From Owenia fusiformis (lineage: Eukaryota; Annelida; Polychaeta; Sabellida; Oweniidae), in assembly GCA_903813345.2 (NCBI GenBank), contig CAIIXF020000011.1:15359754-15423753 (forward strand): DNA of 64,000 nucleotides, in the 5' to 3' direction. Positions 26,901 through 41,900 of the stretch are shown here, piece by piece. The notes under the pieces are model-generated. The model was not told the DNA's origin. It saw nothing but the letters and a program-made list of their open reading frames with translations, and did not search any database. The translations under genes and the position numbers were made by a program. The number at the start of each line of letters is the position of its first letter. The first letter of the stretch is position 1.

Positions 26901-29900
26901 ATCAATGCTTACGAGGTTCTTGGTAACTACGTTAGGGGAAATAAGGAGTGTCTAGGGAGTGGGATGGATATTTTCAGTATATATCCGACTATCGGCCGAA
27001 GTCTGAAAAATACAGACTGTATCTATCCCAGTCCGCCTCCGTAATTGAAAACTGATTTTATTTAAAGCCCCATGGTTTATATTGTATGTAGTCATGCCGT
27101 TTGTTATCAAAATGTGATGCGTGAAGCTTTTTTAAATATCAAAAAGTGGTATTTTAAAGTCAGAAAAATCGTGAATTAATTTGATACTTACGGAGTGGTC
27201 ACACGCATCTTTTTATACTTCACACCAATACATAGCATTCATAATGTTTGTTTTTTTAGAAAAAAATGAGAAAATTGGTTGATAAATAGGCAAGAAATGA
27301 ACTCACCCATGTATGAACGTGGTTCATAGAAAAATGCTTTCAAATATTCCCGTTCCCATAGAAACATATCGTTAAATGTATTTTTTATTTCAACCTTGTT
27401 GACGGTTTATGAAATGCATTTAAAAATTCTCGTTCCCATAGAAACCAATCGTAAAATATATTTTTGTTTTCAACCTTGTTAATCAACCTCGACGTTTTAT
27501 TTTTGAAGTTGAGCATATTTAAAAAGATTGGCTTAGAGAAGTTTTTAAGTATACTTAAGGAATAAAGAATCATATATCATTCTATATTGGAAATATAAAT
27601 GCAAGATTATATGTACTAACCCATCTCTATAATGTACGAAGGCATTATCATGATGGGTTAAGTATGGGTGTTAGGTTACAATTGATAATCGTTTGAAAAC
27701 TATTGCCAAGGTTTTGTTTGTCAAAATAATAATGGAAATGAAAATATTAATTGTATGCAGAAAAATTGTGTAAATATATAAGCACAAATGCTAAAGGGAA
27801 GGGTGACTAAAAAGTTTAAAGAAATCCAACAAGAAAAGCAAACTGTAAGTGTAAATCTGTCATAAGAAAAGTAGACCCTATATATCCCAAAACCATAATC
27901 TAACGTGAAAAGAAACAATGTCTAACATCCCCCTCCCCCCTCCAATCGAGAACCAATATCACAATCCAGGACCAGAACACCAAGGGACATTTCATTCATA
28001 CTGAAGTCATTACAATACATGTTGAAACTTAGTTGGAAAATCATTGCATTGACTCAAATGAACACACAGATGACATGCTGTATCAAAAATTAAATGCACA
28101 GCAAACTCATTTTCATGCATATATCAATAAATCAACACACTGAAATGCTTTAGCCTGATTGGCTGAGACACACTTGGCATGTTTGAATTTGGGTTATGTT
28201 CATGTAGGACCCATACACACAAGGCCTTGGAGGAAATGCGAAAGACATACTTCACTGAGAAAAATGGAGATCGACCAGGTGTTCCGAATATCGCCGTTCT
28301 CATGACTGACGGTGGCACCTATGAACATAAATATGTTCCTGACACTCTAAGCGAGGCCAGTACATCAAGGAACTTAGGTATAAGTCAAATCGCTCACAAC
28401 TGAACAAGGAGGATTTGCTCCCAGAGTGCAACATCAATATTCTGTCCCACATATGGAAATGTCGTAATTCAAAATTTTGATTCAAACAGCCGCCATTTTG
28501 TTCACTTCAACATTTGAATCGTGAATTTTGGTCTTATTCCTAAACGGAGAATTCCCAAACTCACATGAAATGATCAAGATATTGGTTCAAATCTTTTGGA
28601 CTGTTTATTTTGAATTTATAGTCAGTAATAATTTCAGAAAATAACGACATTTCAACGTTTTAATTGTTGGAAAATATCGATTGTCGATCCTGGGAGCCAG
28701 TCCACCTCGCACCTGAAGTTCTGAACACACTCAAAATTTGTTTTTAGCGTACTTTTTAATTTTATATACGTTTTTCATTCTAAGACCTGCTGTTTCTCCA
28801 AATAAAAATAGTAAATGCATAGATTAAGGCTAAATTAAAACAAATTCGTTCAGCAAGAGCGTATTCTGATGACAACGTTCACTATTCTGATTACTGCGTA
28901 TTCTCATGTCACTGCATGTTGATGTACTAAAATGCAGCATCTCAATGCTGATGTTCAGTATAAAGGACCATGTGTGGTATGGCAAGTGATTTTAGACGGT
29001 CATATATTTCACCACGAGTACTTTCTGGCCATATCGGTGATTTAATTAAAACAAAATATTTTCATTCGAGAAAAGTCCTGAAGAAATTTTTTCTGCACTG
29101 TATTAACAATTCCTGAAAAGGGGATAGTTTTTGAAATGCGCAAAAGCTAAAAACATGTTATTTTTCGTTGGGAAAACTCATGATATCCATGATTGTTTTT
29201 AGCATAATTTTGGTCATCGAAAATTGATATCTTCAAAACTATTAGACCCCTTGTTGAATAATCTTTTCATGCCGCAAAAATTAGAAAAAGAATATCCTCT
29301 TTTGAGTAAATGGGGTCCCTATTTATAATTTTTTCGATTTATATTTACATCATCATGGGGACTTCACACAAAAGAAAACATATTGTTTTAATAAAAATCA
29401 CTGTATTTATGCCAAGGAAGTACTTATGGCGAAAAGATATTGCTATCTAAAATCACTTGCCATACATCACATGGACCTTTGTGAGTAAATAAACCAAGAA
29501 AAAAAGGCGTTTATGCAGTTTTATTTTGTTTTCAAAGGAATTGAACTGTTTGTTGTTGGTCTTCCAACAAAGAGCAAGAACAAAGTCACCAGTATGACAG
29601 AATGGATGGGGATCGCAAGTAAACCAAAGGATAGACATTTTTACCCTATGGATTCGTTTAGTGAATTGACATCCATTCTTCAAGGTTTCTCGACATCCCT
29701 GTGTGAATTTGAAGGTATGAGCTTAAAACCTATACGTTAGTAAAGAATATGAGGACTTCTTTTCAAGTATAACGTCAATATTAGTCTTTGTTATGCATAA
29801 CATTTTCAACTTGCTACAATTACGGTTGTTAAAGTTGTGATTGTTATAGTTACATGTGCTATTGCAACCATAAGAACTATAAGTATCTTAGATTCATTTT

Positions 29901-32900
29901 TAGATTCATTTTTAGCTTGGAATAGTTAATGTATATGAGGGCCATACATATCCTGGCTTATCTTTTGAATCTTTTTGAGGCTTTACATTTAAAAATTTAA
30001 ATTGTTACTCACGGGTTACATCATTGATGACACCAACATTAGTTCTTGAAAAGATTGATTTTGCAAAAGTAAAATTCACTGAACATAAACTTAAATCAAT
30101 CTCCTTGTACTGTAAGGGATTGGTATTGGTAATGTTAACTTCAAAACAAAAATCGAGTCACATAGCCATTTCTTTGAATGTGTGTATTATAGTGATTGAT
30201 GATAACAGTACAACTGGTGAAAGTGAAGTAGAGGAATTCGAATGCGATGTATTCTGGGTAGCAAAGGGCAAGAGCTGCAATGAGAATTGCCAATCACAAT
30301 CGAAAGGGACATGGAAGAAGAGCTGCAAGGAATGGTGTCAGAATGACAAGAATTGCGCAAAGGAATGTGAAAAAGATTGGGCAAAAGATAAAGACAAGCA
30401 TTGCGATAAGGACTGTGGCAAATACAGTGAAAGAAGCAAGACGTGTAAGGTATCCTTGGAAGAAGAGACGGGACAAGAGGATGATGAACCACCCCCAGAT
30501 GGTGAGTGTTTTCCACTTTAGAATGGGAAAGTTTAATTTATATCTAGTGACACATAATTTGCAAATAGCAATGTTCAATAAGACGAATGAGGATTATCAT
30601 CATTCTTATTAGTCAATGTACCTGCGATTGCATCAAATTGATCAAAAGTCAACAATCCATGTTTGAAAGTGGCATTTGCAAGCTGACGAAATCAATTGAT
30701 AGAAATGTCAATGTAATATCGTACATAGTGCTCGTGATAACATGTTTCAAAGATCTTCATTGCATCTTACTAGCTAAAGAAAACAATGCATTTTTACATA
30801 TTGCAATTACTTCCCTCTTTCAAACTATGACTTGATCATCTTTGTAAAAGTCGATTCCAAATGAAAAATCAATATGAGATGCATCATCAATAAACATCAT
30901 TATTGTTAAAATGAATGTGCTTTTGTCATTTATTAAACATTCATACGTGTATCATTCTGATTACGTACCATTATAGGCATACTTGATGTTTGATTCATTT
31001 TTGACTTTGTATATGTTTCAAATGTTATATAATGGAGTTTCCCAGTAGTGATGATGTCTCACAATTTGCTACATTACCTTTGCTATTATAGAATACATGA
31101 AGTTAATTTTTGGATCTTCTTTTAGATTTTTGTCCAGAACCGTCAAGCTACGTTCCCCATGATACAGACTGTTCGCTTTACTACCAGTGCGTTGAATCAA
31201 TTCCAAGTTTAATGGAATGTGGGCCGGGTACTCATTTCAACACCAAGTTGAATATATGTGACTTGCCCGAAAGTGCAGGTTGCATTGTCATTGAAGTAAC
31301 AGAGCCTGAAGAAAAAAGTGGGTCTTCAGACGGTGAGTATTATAGGTCACGAATGTCAGTATATGGCTTTGAAAGATCATAATGTTGAAATGGTGTATCC
31401 TATCATTTTAAATGTATACTCGAAGACATAACAGCCCATTTTTAAATATTCAATCAAACTTTTTGTTTTGCATGTCAAATTATACTAAGCTTAAACTCCA
31501 GTAGTTATCAGAATTAAAACAACATGAAAGTTATTTTCAAAACAATATTTCATGTTTTTGACTCCTCTGGAGTAATCAATATCAATCGTTAGAGAATTTG
31601 CATCACACGAGTTAGTTCGACATTGTCTTCTCGAAACAGTTACATCATTCACTGAAACATCGGGATGGTATCTCAGTCCAGTTGTGGGTCTTGTATACTT
31701 ATAGTCAAATATCTAATATCATAGAGAATTCTAGAACTCTTGATATATTGCATAACGCTTATTGAGGGAAATCTCGATCTGAATTGTGCTAAGAATTCCT
31801 GCTAACTTTACAATTAACTTTTTCAGCAAAAATAACTTCTAAAAATTGACAGGTACACTTGAATTTTGACCAATCTACATAGAATATGGACCTGTAAACT
31901 TGTCAACTTTGTATATTTGGTCTCTATCTATGTTTACATGTCGCACGAAACTGGGGACAATTAGCGCAACATTATGGCGTCAAAATACCAATGAAGCAAA
32001 ACAATTGTATGGTGCAAATAGCCTTCTAACGTTAATTAAGTGTTATATTTTTGTCAAGTCTAGTCAACTTAAAAATGCTTTATCCGTATTCAATCCAAAT
32101 AAGATTCACCGAGTAACAGGATTTCGGGGACAGCATTTCTTAAATGTTTTTATTCATGAAAAAGATCAGAAAATTTACTCGAAGCGTTTGTAAAAGTTGA
32201 TATACATAGAATTTGAGGTGAAGAATGGATGCGTTACATTTTTATAAAGTCCTGTTAATCAGCTCTTATTTCATCCCCTGGTATGAGTGTGGACAATTTT
32301 TTAAGCTCTGATGAAATGAGTGGACAAAGCCCAGCAAAATGGAGGTCTTGGAGGGAAGGCATGGTTATATTTTATATTTGAACACTTTGTAATGCCGATA
32401 TTTGGTCAAATGTTTGGATGGTGTGTCAATGAACACCTATAGCTTCAATGAAACCCTAAACATGGTCAACTTATATTGTAATTATTATGAAATTGAAAAT
32501 TAAATGCGACTTTACAAAAGATTTGAGATAATTTTCGGTATTTTTTGGAATTCTCCTTCTTCCCTAGTGTTTAAGGCAAGTAAAGAGCTCTTAGGAACGT
32601 CCCATGATGCTACCTGTAATAACCCATCGCTTATATTCCCAAATATATGTAACTGTTGGAATTTATGAGTGATTTGTCGATATTTTTCGCGTATGGACAA
32701 TGTTTGGATGTAAACATATGCTAGTGCATCCATATATAAATCATACATCTCAGCAGCAGTGATTCTACGAAAGGTCCTTACATCGAGGGCTGGTATTTTG
32801 ACACACAATTAGGATACAATATATTCATATTTAGGGATGAGGACGCACAGATAATGTTTCGCATACTTTTAAAATTCCTTTTACTTTTCTATATAATTCT

Positions 32901-35900
32901 TTAGACATGCTGTATGAAAATACAATAAACGAATTAATTTATGATATCTGTGTGGACTTCATCCTTTGAAATCTCCAAAATAACATGTACATGACTGTGT
33001 ATTATGTTAGTTTATCGAGGGAATATAACCCAAAATTATTATCTTTAAAATTAAATCACCATGGATGTCATGTCAAAAACATCTGATATTTGTCACCCAA
33101 AATACAAAGGAGGTAATCATGCACAAATGCCGACGTGACTTCAACAATGTCCTTAGAACCAATGAGTTTTCTTTCATGGAAAATAATGAGATAAGATTAT
33201 CGGTCAAAACTGCCATGGTGACATGACTTAAAAAACTACACGAAAATAACAACAATTCAGATGAACAGTTCCTCTTCGAAATACTTTTGGGTTTATGCGC
33301 AATTTTTTTGTTCTTACGAATAGTTTACTCTCATTTGGTTGTGGTTATAGCGAATTTACTTGCTTAGTGCGTTAGGAATATACAAATAATATTGTTTTAA
33401 TTAGCGAGGTATCAATACGATACCATTTTGCTGGGCTTTGTCCACACATTTCATCAGAGCTTCGAAAAATTGTCCACACTCATACCAGGGGGTGTATTTT
33501 GATACTATTTGTAGAGTACATGAACCGATTAATAATTCTAAATAGATTCATCTGCTCCGTCCTACTTAGTCAAATATTATATTTTATTTTTGTCTTAACC
33601 ATACCTCTGTTTTACTTTACTTTAATATCATACGATTTTAAAAGAGTATTGATCGATGTAAGATTAATATTATTGAGGTAAATAAACAATATTAATTAAG
33701 AAGTCGGGAGACTAGAATTGAATGATTTTTAAACTCTTCTTTACTTTACTTCTAGATGAAGTGACGGAGTGTGAGGAATATTGGAATATCAAAGGCGACA
33801 AGTGCAGAGAGGATTGTCAACAATTAGGAAGTGGGAAAGGAAATGATAAAATGAGGCATATTTGCAAAGACAACTGTGAGAAAGACAAGGATTGCGAAAA
33901 GGACTGTGAAGATACATGGAAGTCTAGAGAAAAGGAATGCAAAGATCTCTGCAAACAGAAAGGGAAAGACAAAAATGATTGTGAAGAAGAGTGTGAATAC
34001 AATTATTGCGAGGAAGATTGTGAAATATATAATGAAGAAAGGGATAAGATCTGTTACTCAACTGATGAAGACGTAGTAAGAAACGGAAGTAAGCATATTC
34101 TTATGTGATATTCATAGAATTCTAGGATACAAGAAGCAATGATATTTAGACAAAAATAAGTTAAAAAGTTATAGAAATAAAATATTATAGAAATGATAAA
34201 ATAATTCTGCAACTTCAAAAGCTGCTTTTCAAAAAATTGTATCGCCTTTCTTGCTTCAAGAAAATATAAGGAAAACTTACATTGTTTGATACATGACAAG
34301 AAATTTCAACGTTTAATCATTTCATGAAAGGACGTGTCCGGGTATATGCCCTTTTGGTCCCTCAGTCAAATGTATGTGAAATATGGTTTTTATTACTGTC
34401 CTAGTTATATTTGATAAGTATATTTACTTTTTCACGAGTTTTGATGCATAGTTAACCCCCTGCTGAGAGTCAGAATAAGTATCTTAACAAACAAAAAATA
34501 GTCATTATCATAGAAAAAAAACGCCAATGGCAACATGTATGACTTACAAAGAAGAAATAACTTAAGACCCATGAAGAATTTAAAAGAAAATCATATTTTT
34601 GAAATATATTTTAGGATTAAATTTTTTTTCAAATTTTTGAATTTCCCGCCAGTTTAATTTGAAGGGGGCAAAACAAGATGGCTCCCATTTGATGTAAGAA
34701 AAATCAAAAAAAAGTTGCTTGACTTTTAGTTTTCACAATGAGCACAGTTTTCTGGTTTAGATTTTTTGACTGATTCTGACTCTTCATCACCAGGGTCATG
34801 TATAGAGATTATAAAATTGAAACCAAAATGTTGTGCTCAGCATGAATTTGACTGAAATATGTGTAACTTCACTAACACAATTGAAGTCTCAAAACTGGGA
34901 GCTCAGTAACTTTGAGTGACTATAATCCCTTGATTACCCAGATAAACACCAATTCACTTATCCAGAAATACCATGCAATGTCTATACAAAGAAAGTAAGC
35001 AATGTTTTGGAGGATATGTTTCAAACCTTTTGTATAAATAATTCATTTAATATTTGCCATTGATTTTTTTTCAATTCTGACAAAATGATATGCACTGTCT
35101 TTGATGCCAAAATTCTTCATTAATTGAGATACAATTTGACGTTTTTGTACTCTCAGAAGATGGATAAGATATTGAAGTTTAATAATATGTGTGATTTAGT
35201 TGGTTTTTCAGACATTACAATTTTCAATATTTTCTAAGTCGATACCCAGACTCATTCCCAGACTCATCCTTTGGTTCCTATCTTCTTTTTTAATGAGAAT
35301 ACAGTGCGTATAAAAAAACGCAACAGATCGTTATCTCGGGAAAGCATTTAACGAGTGATAACAATATTGATTTCATTCAATGTACCATGAAGCAATGTGT
35401 CTCCTCTTTACAATGGTATATCATTCGTTGATATTGGGTCATGGTTGGGCCAGTAATCATTCCTTTTGCAAAGTGGGCCACAATTAGCTTGGGACCAATT
35501 TATAAACATCGCAAAAGTCAGTGTACGGGATGTAATGCAATATTGGAAGAAAACATAAAACCAATGACTGCATCCTTTTCATTCTAAATGTACTAAAAAG
35601 CCAATCTGCTTCTTTGCAATGGAGTGTCATTCATTCACGGAGTGTCATGGCATGCCGAATAAGCATTCATTTCGCAAAATTCAGCTTGGACCCAAGTTTT
35701 AAACATTGCAAAAGACGTGCATGGGGCATAAGGGCTATTGAAAGAAGGTGTTACATGTGTGGCATAGACAGTTAAGTGTTCATACTCATACTCTTGCAAG
35801 AATACATCTCCACCAAATTGTCACCACATAAAGATGCGCTCATCTTCTCACGTCACGCATGGTTCAGCCCTGACTCATATGTGGGTTGAAGCAGAGAAAA

Positions 35901-38900
35901 GCAGCCCATGGGCAATTCTTTCTCGAAGTTCTGCAATATCTGGTACTGGAATTGTGAGCGCAGATGCTCCTGAGATAGCTCCAAAAGAAAAAGTCACAAC
36001 AATTCAAGTCAGAAGAGCGTTCATTTCCACTTAGCCCTTGCACTGATTTTTGCAATATCTGAAACTTGGCCCAGGGCCTGTTTGACCCACTGTGCAAATG
36101 GAAGGAATTTTCACCCAACCATGACCAGACCACATGTGAATGAATGTCATATCATTGCAAAGAGGAGAGACGTGGCTTTATTGTACATTGAATGAAATTG
36201 ATGTAGTCATCACTAGTTTTATGATTTTACGAGATAACTACTTGTAGCATTTTTTTGATACGCCCTGTATATGAGTGTCCAATTTTTTGCCCAACCTGTA
36301 TATTGCCTGATGGGGTAATAGAGGATATAATGATATACGTATAACTTTATGTTGCAGGTCATTGTGGAGCAGACATTGTTGTCATCATAGATACATCATG
36401 TAGTGTGAAACATTCTGACAGAATTATTGCTCGTCAATTTGTTGTTGACCTTATTGGAAAGATGGACATCGGCGATAGCCCGAGTCAAACACAAATTGGT
36501 GTAATGACATACAATAAGGGAGTCACACATCAGTTCTATTTAAATGAATTCAAGACCCAAGCAGAATTAGAAAAACAGGCGAAAAAGATTAGTTTAAATG
36601 CAAAGGGATGCAGGTAAAGTATAAAACGAAAAGCGTGAACATTATTGAGCCAAAGTAAAATACCCTTTCCGTATGAATGATCACAACGGATGATTAGAAA
36701 TATGACTATTTAAAATTCCTAGAATGACATTTATATCATGCATGATTTTGTGTAGGATCTATCCAACGACATTGTGATTTAATATAATGTTGAACATTTG
36801 TTGTAAACGAACGTAATTGAAAGTATATATGCAATTGATATGCTATACTATTGGTATAATTTAACGCACATGTAGGACCCATACACACACGGCATTGCAG
36901 AAAATGCGAACGGCATACTTTACTGAGAAAAATGGAGATCGACAGGGTGTTCCTAATATCGGCATTCTAATGACTGACGGTGGCACCTATGAAAAGCAAT
37001 ACAGATCAAATACTCAAAGCGAGGCCATTGAATCCAGGCAAACAGGTATGTCATGATTCAAGTCAAATCTCTTTAATCTGAACACAATCAAAATTTTCCT
37101 ATAAGATACAATGTCATTTACGTATATTCGTTTTCCGTCTAATTAAGGGATTGCTTTACTACTAAAAGCTGCACCAATATACCATAGTAGCAAATATATG
37201 AGATGAATTCCTTTTAGGTTTGATCAAAATTGAAACGATGTTATAGATTTGTGAGCAAATCAATAAATAAAAATGACGTTTTGTTTTGTTTTGTTTTTTA
37301 AAGGCATTGAAATGTTTGTCGTTGGCCTACCAGCCAGAAGCAAGAACAAACTCAGAAGTATGACAGAGTGGATGGGGATCGCAAGTCAACCTAAAGCTAG
37401 ACATTTTTACCCTATGGATTCATTTAGTGATTTAACGTCCATTCTTCACGGCTTCTCAACATCTCTGTGTGAATTTGAAGGTTTGTGTTAAGAGGGTTTA
37501 AGGAAAACGCTAAATCTTCATTATATGAAAGTTGGCAGTTCATCAGACTACATCCAAAGATTATATATTGCATGAAACTATCAACTATTTTAACTTCCTT
37601 TTACATGATTTTAATAAATATTCAAAATAAATACAAATAAATCATTTGAGAGAAACAAAGAAAAACTAATGTAATCTAACCCGCATATTCACGTCTCTGA
37701 ATGTTTGTATCACAGTAATTGAGGATAGCAGTGCAATTGTCGAAGATGAAGCAGAGGAATTCGAATGCGATGTATTCTGGGCAGCGAAGGGCAAGAGTTG
37801 CAACGAGAACTGTAAGAAACAAGGGAAGGGCACTTGGAAGCAGACCTGTAAGAAATGGTGTCAGAATGACAAAAATTGCAATAAGGAATGTGAAAATGAT
37901 TGGGCAAAAGACAAAGACAAGTATTGCGGAAAGGACTGTGGCAAATACAGTGAAAGAAGCAAGACGTGTAAGTTATCCTTGGAAGAAGAGACAGACGAAG
38001 AGGAAGATGAACCACCCCCGGATGGTGAGTGTACATTTACCAATTTATAATTTGAAAGTTTTGTCTATCATGACTAATGACACATATAGGCTGCACAATT
38101 CGCAATATCCTCATTCAAATTGACTTTCTTGTATCAAACATGTTGATATAAATTTATACTTGTATAAAGCTTAAGAAATACTTTTTGGGCTTTGCTGAAA
38201 AATTCAAATCATTAATATCAAAGTTTCAAGTTTTACCACTTGAGATGCTGAAGGATGTAGGAATTGTTTAATACATTGGCGCTGAACTCACAATATTTTC
38301 ACTTGGCACCTTTTGAGGTGGATCCCGGCTATGGCATTAATGGTTGAGAAATAGGGATCGAAACCAGCCATAGTTTTCACCTGATGACCATTGTGAATTA
38401 TTGTGTTTTATGGATTATGACAACGGCTTTTGTGAATGGATGTTGAAACGCCTATGGACTTGGAGACTGGATTTTATCTATACCACATCATTTGAGACTG
38501 AATGCTCTATCTTGTATGAGTACTTGTATCTACAACTATTTTTGAGGTTATGAGTATTGGTTATCAATTTCTAATTTTTTCTTCAACATGTATTGTAATG
38601 ACTTCAGTATGAATGAAATGTCCCTTGGTCTTCTAGTCTTAGATTGTGATATTGGTTCTTGAATGGTGGGGGAAAGGGGGTATTAGACATTGTTTCTTTT
38701 CACGTTAGACCATAGTTTTGGGCTATATGGGGTTTGTTTTTCTTGACTGGTATGCACTTAGAGTTTGCTTTTTCTTGCTTAGTTCCATTACAACTTTTGG
38801 TCCTTTCCCTTTGGCACTTGCGCTTATATATTTGTATTATACGTGTATGATTATCGTAATGTATCACTATTTGAATACTGTGTCATATTTGTATTTCATT

Positions 38901-41900
38901 TGAGTTTCAAACTTTATAATAGGATTTCATAATGTATACCTCATTAACCTCTCCGTCCACCTTTAGTTTAACTAAATAAAACTAGGATCCCAAGCAGTAA
39001 CGGTGACTCACAATTACACTTACACTACCTTTGTTGTTTACAGAATATAAGCATTTCGGATTTTCTTTTCAGACTTTTGCCCAGAACCGTCAAGCTACAT
39101 TCCCCATGAAACAGATTGTTCTCTTTACTACCAGTGCATTGATTCTGTACCAAGTTTGATGGACTGTGGGCCGGGTACTCATTTCAACACCAAGTTGAAT
39201 ATATGTGACTGGCCTGAGAGTGCAGGTTGCATTTTCAGTGAAGTAACAGAGCCTGAAGAAAAAAGTGAGTCCTCCTCAAGTGGTTCCAATGGCAGTGGGT
39301 CCTCTTCAAGTGGTTCGGATGAAAGTGAGGAATGCAAGGAATATCATTATAACCTTAATGAGTGTAAGAAGAGCTGTGAGAAGGGAAATGCTAAATCAAA
39401 TGCCAAAAGCTGCGAGAAGACCTGTCAGAACACCAGTGGAAAGATGTGTAAATCAACCATGAAAAGTGGCAGTAAATCAGGCAAAAGTGGTTCCTCTAAG
39501 AGTGGTTCTAGTGGAAGTGGTTCCGACGGCAGTGTGTCAACCATTGGAAGCGATGGTAAATCAGGCAAAAGCGGTTCATCTAAGAGTGGTTCCAGTGGAA
39601 GTGGTTTAAACGGCAGTGGGTCCTCTTCAAGTGGTTCGGATGAAATTGAGGAATGCAAGGAATATCATTATAACCTTAATGAGTGTAAGAAGAGCTGTGG
39701 AAAGGGAAATGCGAAATCAAATGCCAAAAGTTGCGAGAAGAACTGTCAGAACACTAGTGGCAAGATGTGTAAAACTATCAAAGAAAGTGGGACCGAGGCA
39801 GTCGAAGTGGTAGAGGAAGATGCTACAATTGATGGTGGGTATTATTGCTCAAGAATATCAAAAAATTATCCTTAAAAGATCATAATTTAAAATGGTGTAT
39901 TGTTTCCATAATGATTATTTTGAAAGCAGACATCCTTTTTCAAGCCGTCATTACTTTCATTACCTAATGATTTGTATTCCTCCAAGTCTAAAGCATGATC
40001 AACAATGAAATACATTCAGTCAGAGCGGGCATGGGTTATGTGTCTACTGTAAAAGCACATGTGATATTGGATGTTTGAGACACTGTTTATAGCCTACTAG
40101 ATGGATTATACCTGATTTCTAGGAGGGGATAGATCTTTAGGGGACAATAAGGGGTCCTATTTTTCATAAAAAAAGTCCTGCTCAATTAAAAGCCTTTGCA
40201 GGCCCGGGGGCTACACAATGAGAAGTGATGGTTGCTATTGAAATAAACATTATTTTATTCCTTATGATCGGAAAAATGAATGAGGAAGCTGATTTCTGGA
40301 AGAAAAATTCAACAAAACTGCACGATTTATTTTTCTAAGAGAATGTTTACCAATAAGTCCTTAAATATATAGGTGTATGTTATATGTGATACACTTCTTA
40401 TCACATGTTAATCTGTTTATTACTCATTTTGAATATTTATCCCCCTTAAAAAAATTGACCATAGTTCATTCATGGAATTCTTGAAACTCACTTGAATTTT
40501 TAAAGAAATCCAGCTTTTTGACAGATGAGCTACAGACTTTCAGTGTTATTGTAAAATTTATCTTGAAAAAATAAATCTTGACTCTTTGAATTTTCTAGCA
40601 GAAAGTGACTTCTCCCCCTCCACCTCCTTTCTTTTTATTTTCCGATGGTAGGGGCCCTTGAGAAAAAAGCCATGGTAACCATGGTATTCCATGGTGCGCC
40701 CATGGTAATCCATGGTTTTCCATGGAAATTCATGGTTTTCCATGTTATTTTCCATGGAAATTCATGGACGCCCATGGTAATCTTCCATGGATATTTACCA
40801 TGATTTTCCGTGGTAATTGTTGGTTTGGTAATTGGTTTTTAATGGATGTGTCATGGAGATGTAAAATCAACAATTTTGGTAGGATTTGTATTTACCAAAA
40901 TCTCCAAAATGAATGTTTTGATGATATATCCCAGTTAGACTGAGACTTATCATTGAGAAAAAAGGGTGGACATTTCATTTTGAATGTATAGCAAGAACAT
41001 TCATCGAATGTTAGACTCAGCTTACAAATGAGAAAATATGTGAAACAGCAGAGCAGAGAGTAGGCCACAAGATTTCAAAAACAATTGTGCAAAGGTCTTT
41101 TGTGTAGATCAAGACTAGATAGAGATTGCTTATTTTTTAGGCCAAACACTTCTTTCCTTTGAAAAAGATTAAGTCAAACTAGCCCAAGCTCTGTTTTATT
41201 TCAATACTTTCTTTAATTTTCAGTTTTAAAAATCAATATGAAGTAATTTAAGAAATAAATAACTCATTTTCTTAAATTACATTTCGTACATTTGAGAATA
41301 CAATCAAAAACCATGGTTTCTTTCTTTGAAGTTGAGAAAAACTGCAATCAAAAGCCATGGAAGACGGTTGATTGCAATCGAAAGCCATGCTTTTCCATGG
41401 TTATTTCTTTGATGTTTTGGAAAGTGCAATCAAAAGCCATGGTTTTCCATGATTATTCTTTTGATCTTTTGAAAGTCCATGGTTTTCCATGGGCTATTTG
41501 TTTGGTCTTTTGGAAGCAGAAAAATGAATAATACATTATGTTTCTAAATGAACTTCTCCAAATTAAGTCCCATTCAACTTTTATAAGCATATTATCTGAA
41601 AAAATCCACAGAAAAGTATATACTTTTACAGAATTTTGACTTGAAATTGAGATGGGGGATTAAACACAAGCCTATGGCTGCAAACTGAAATGTTATACCT
41701 AAGTGATAAAAATTCAATTTGTCTATGTAAGAATATTATATTTAAAAAGAAGTTGCATGAAGGAAGGGGAGGGGGTTAACAACACCATTTGGCTTAAAAC
41801 ATGAAACATAGTATAAGTAATTAAAATTGATTTGTCTTTGAATAGGAATAAATAATCATTTGCATAAATATTTGGTTGCCATTATTCTATGTTAATTAGG

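Noticed and set aside
32512-32808. 98-codon minus ORF inside the 1.2-kb TIR element
   Set aside because: No recognisable domain or catalytic motif; possibly a scrap of a transposon gene, but not supportable.
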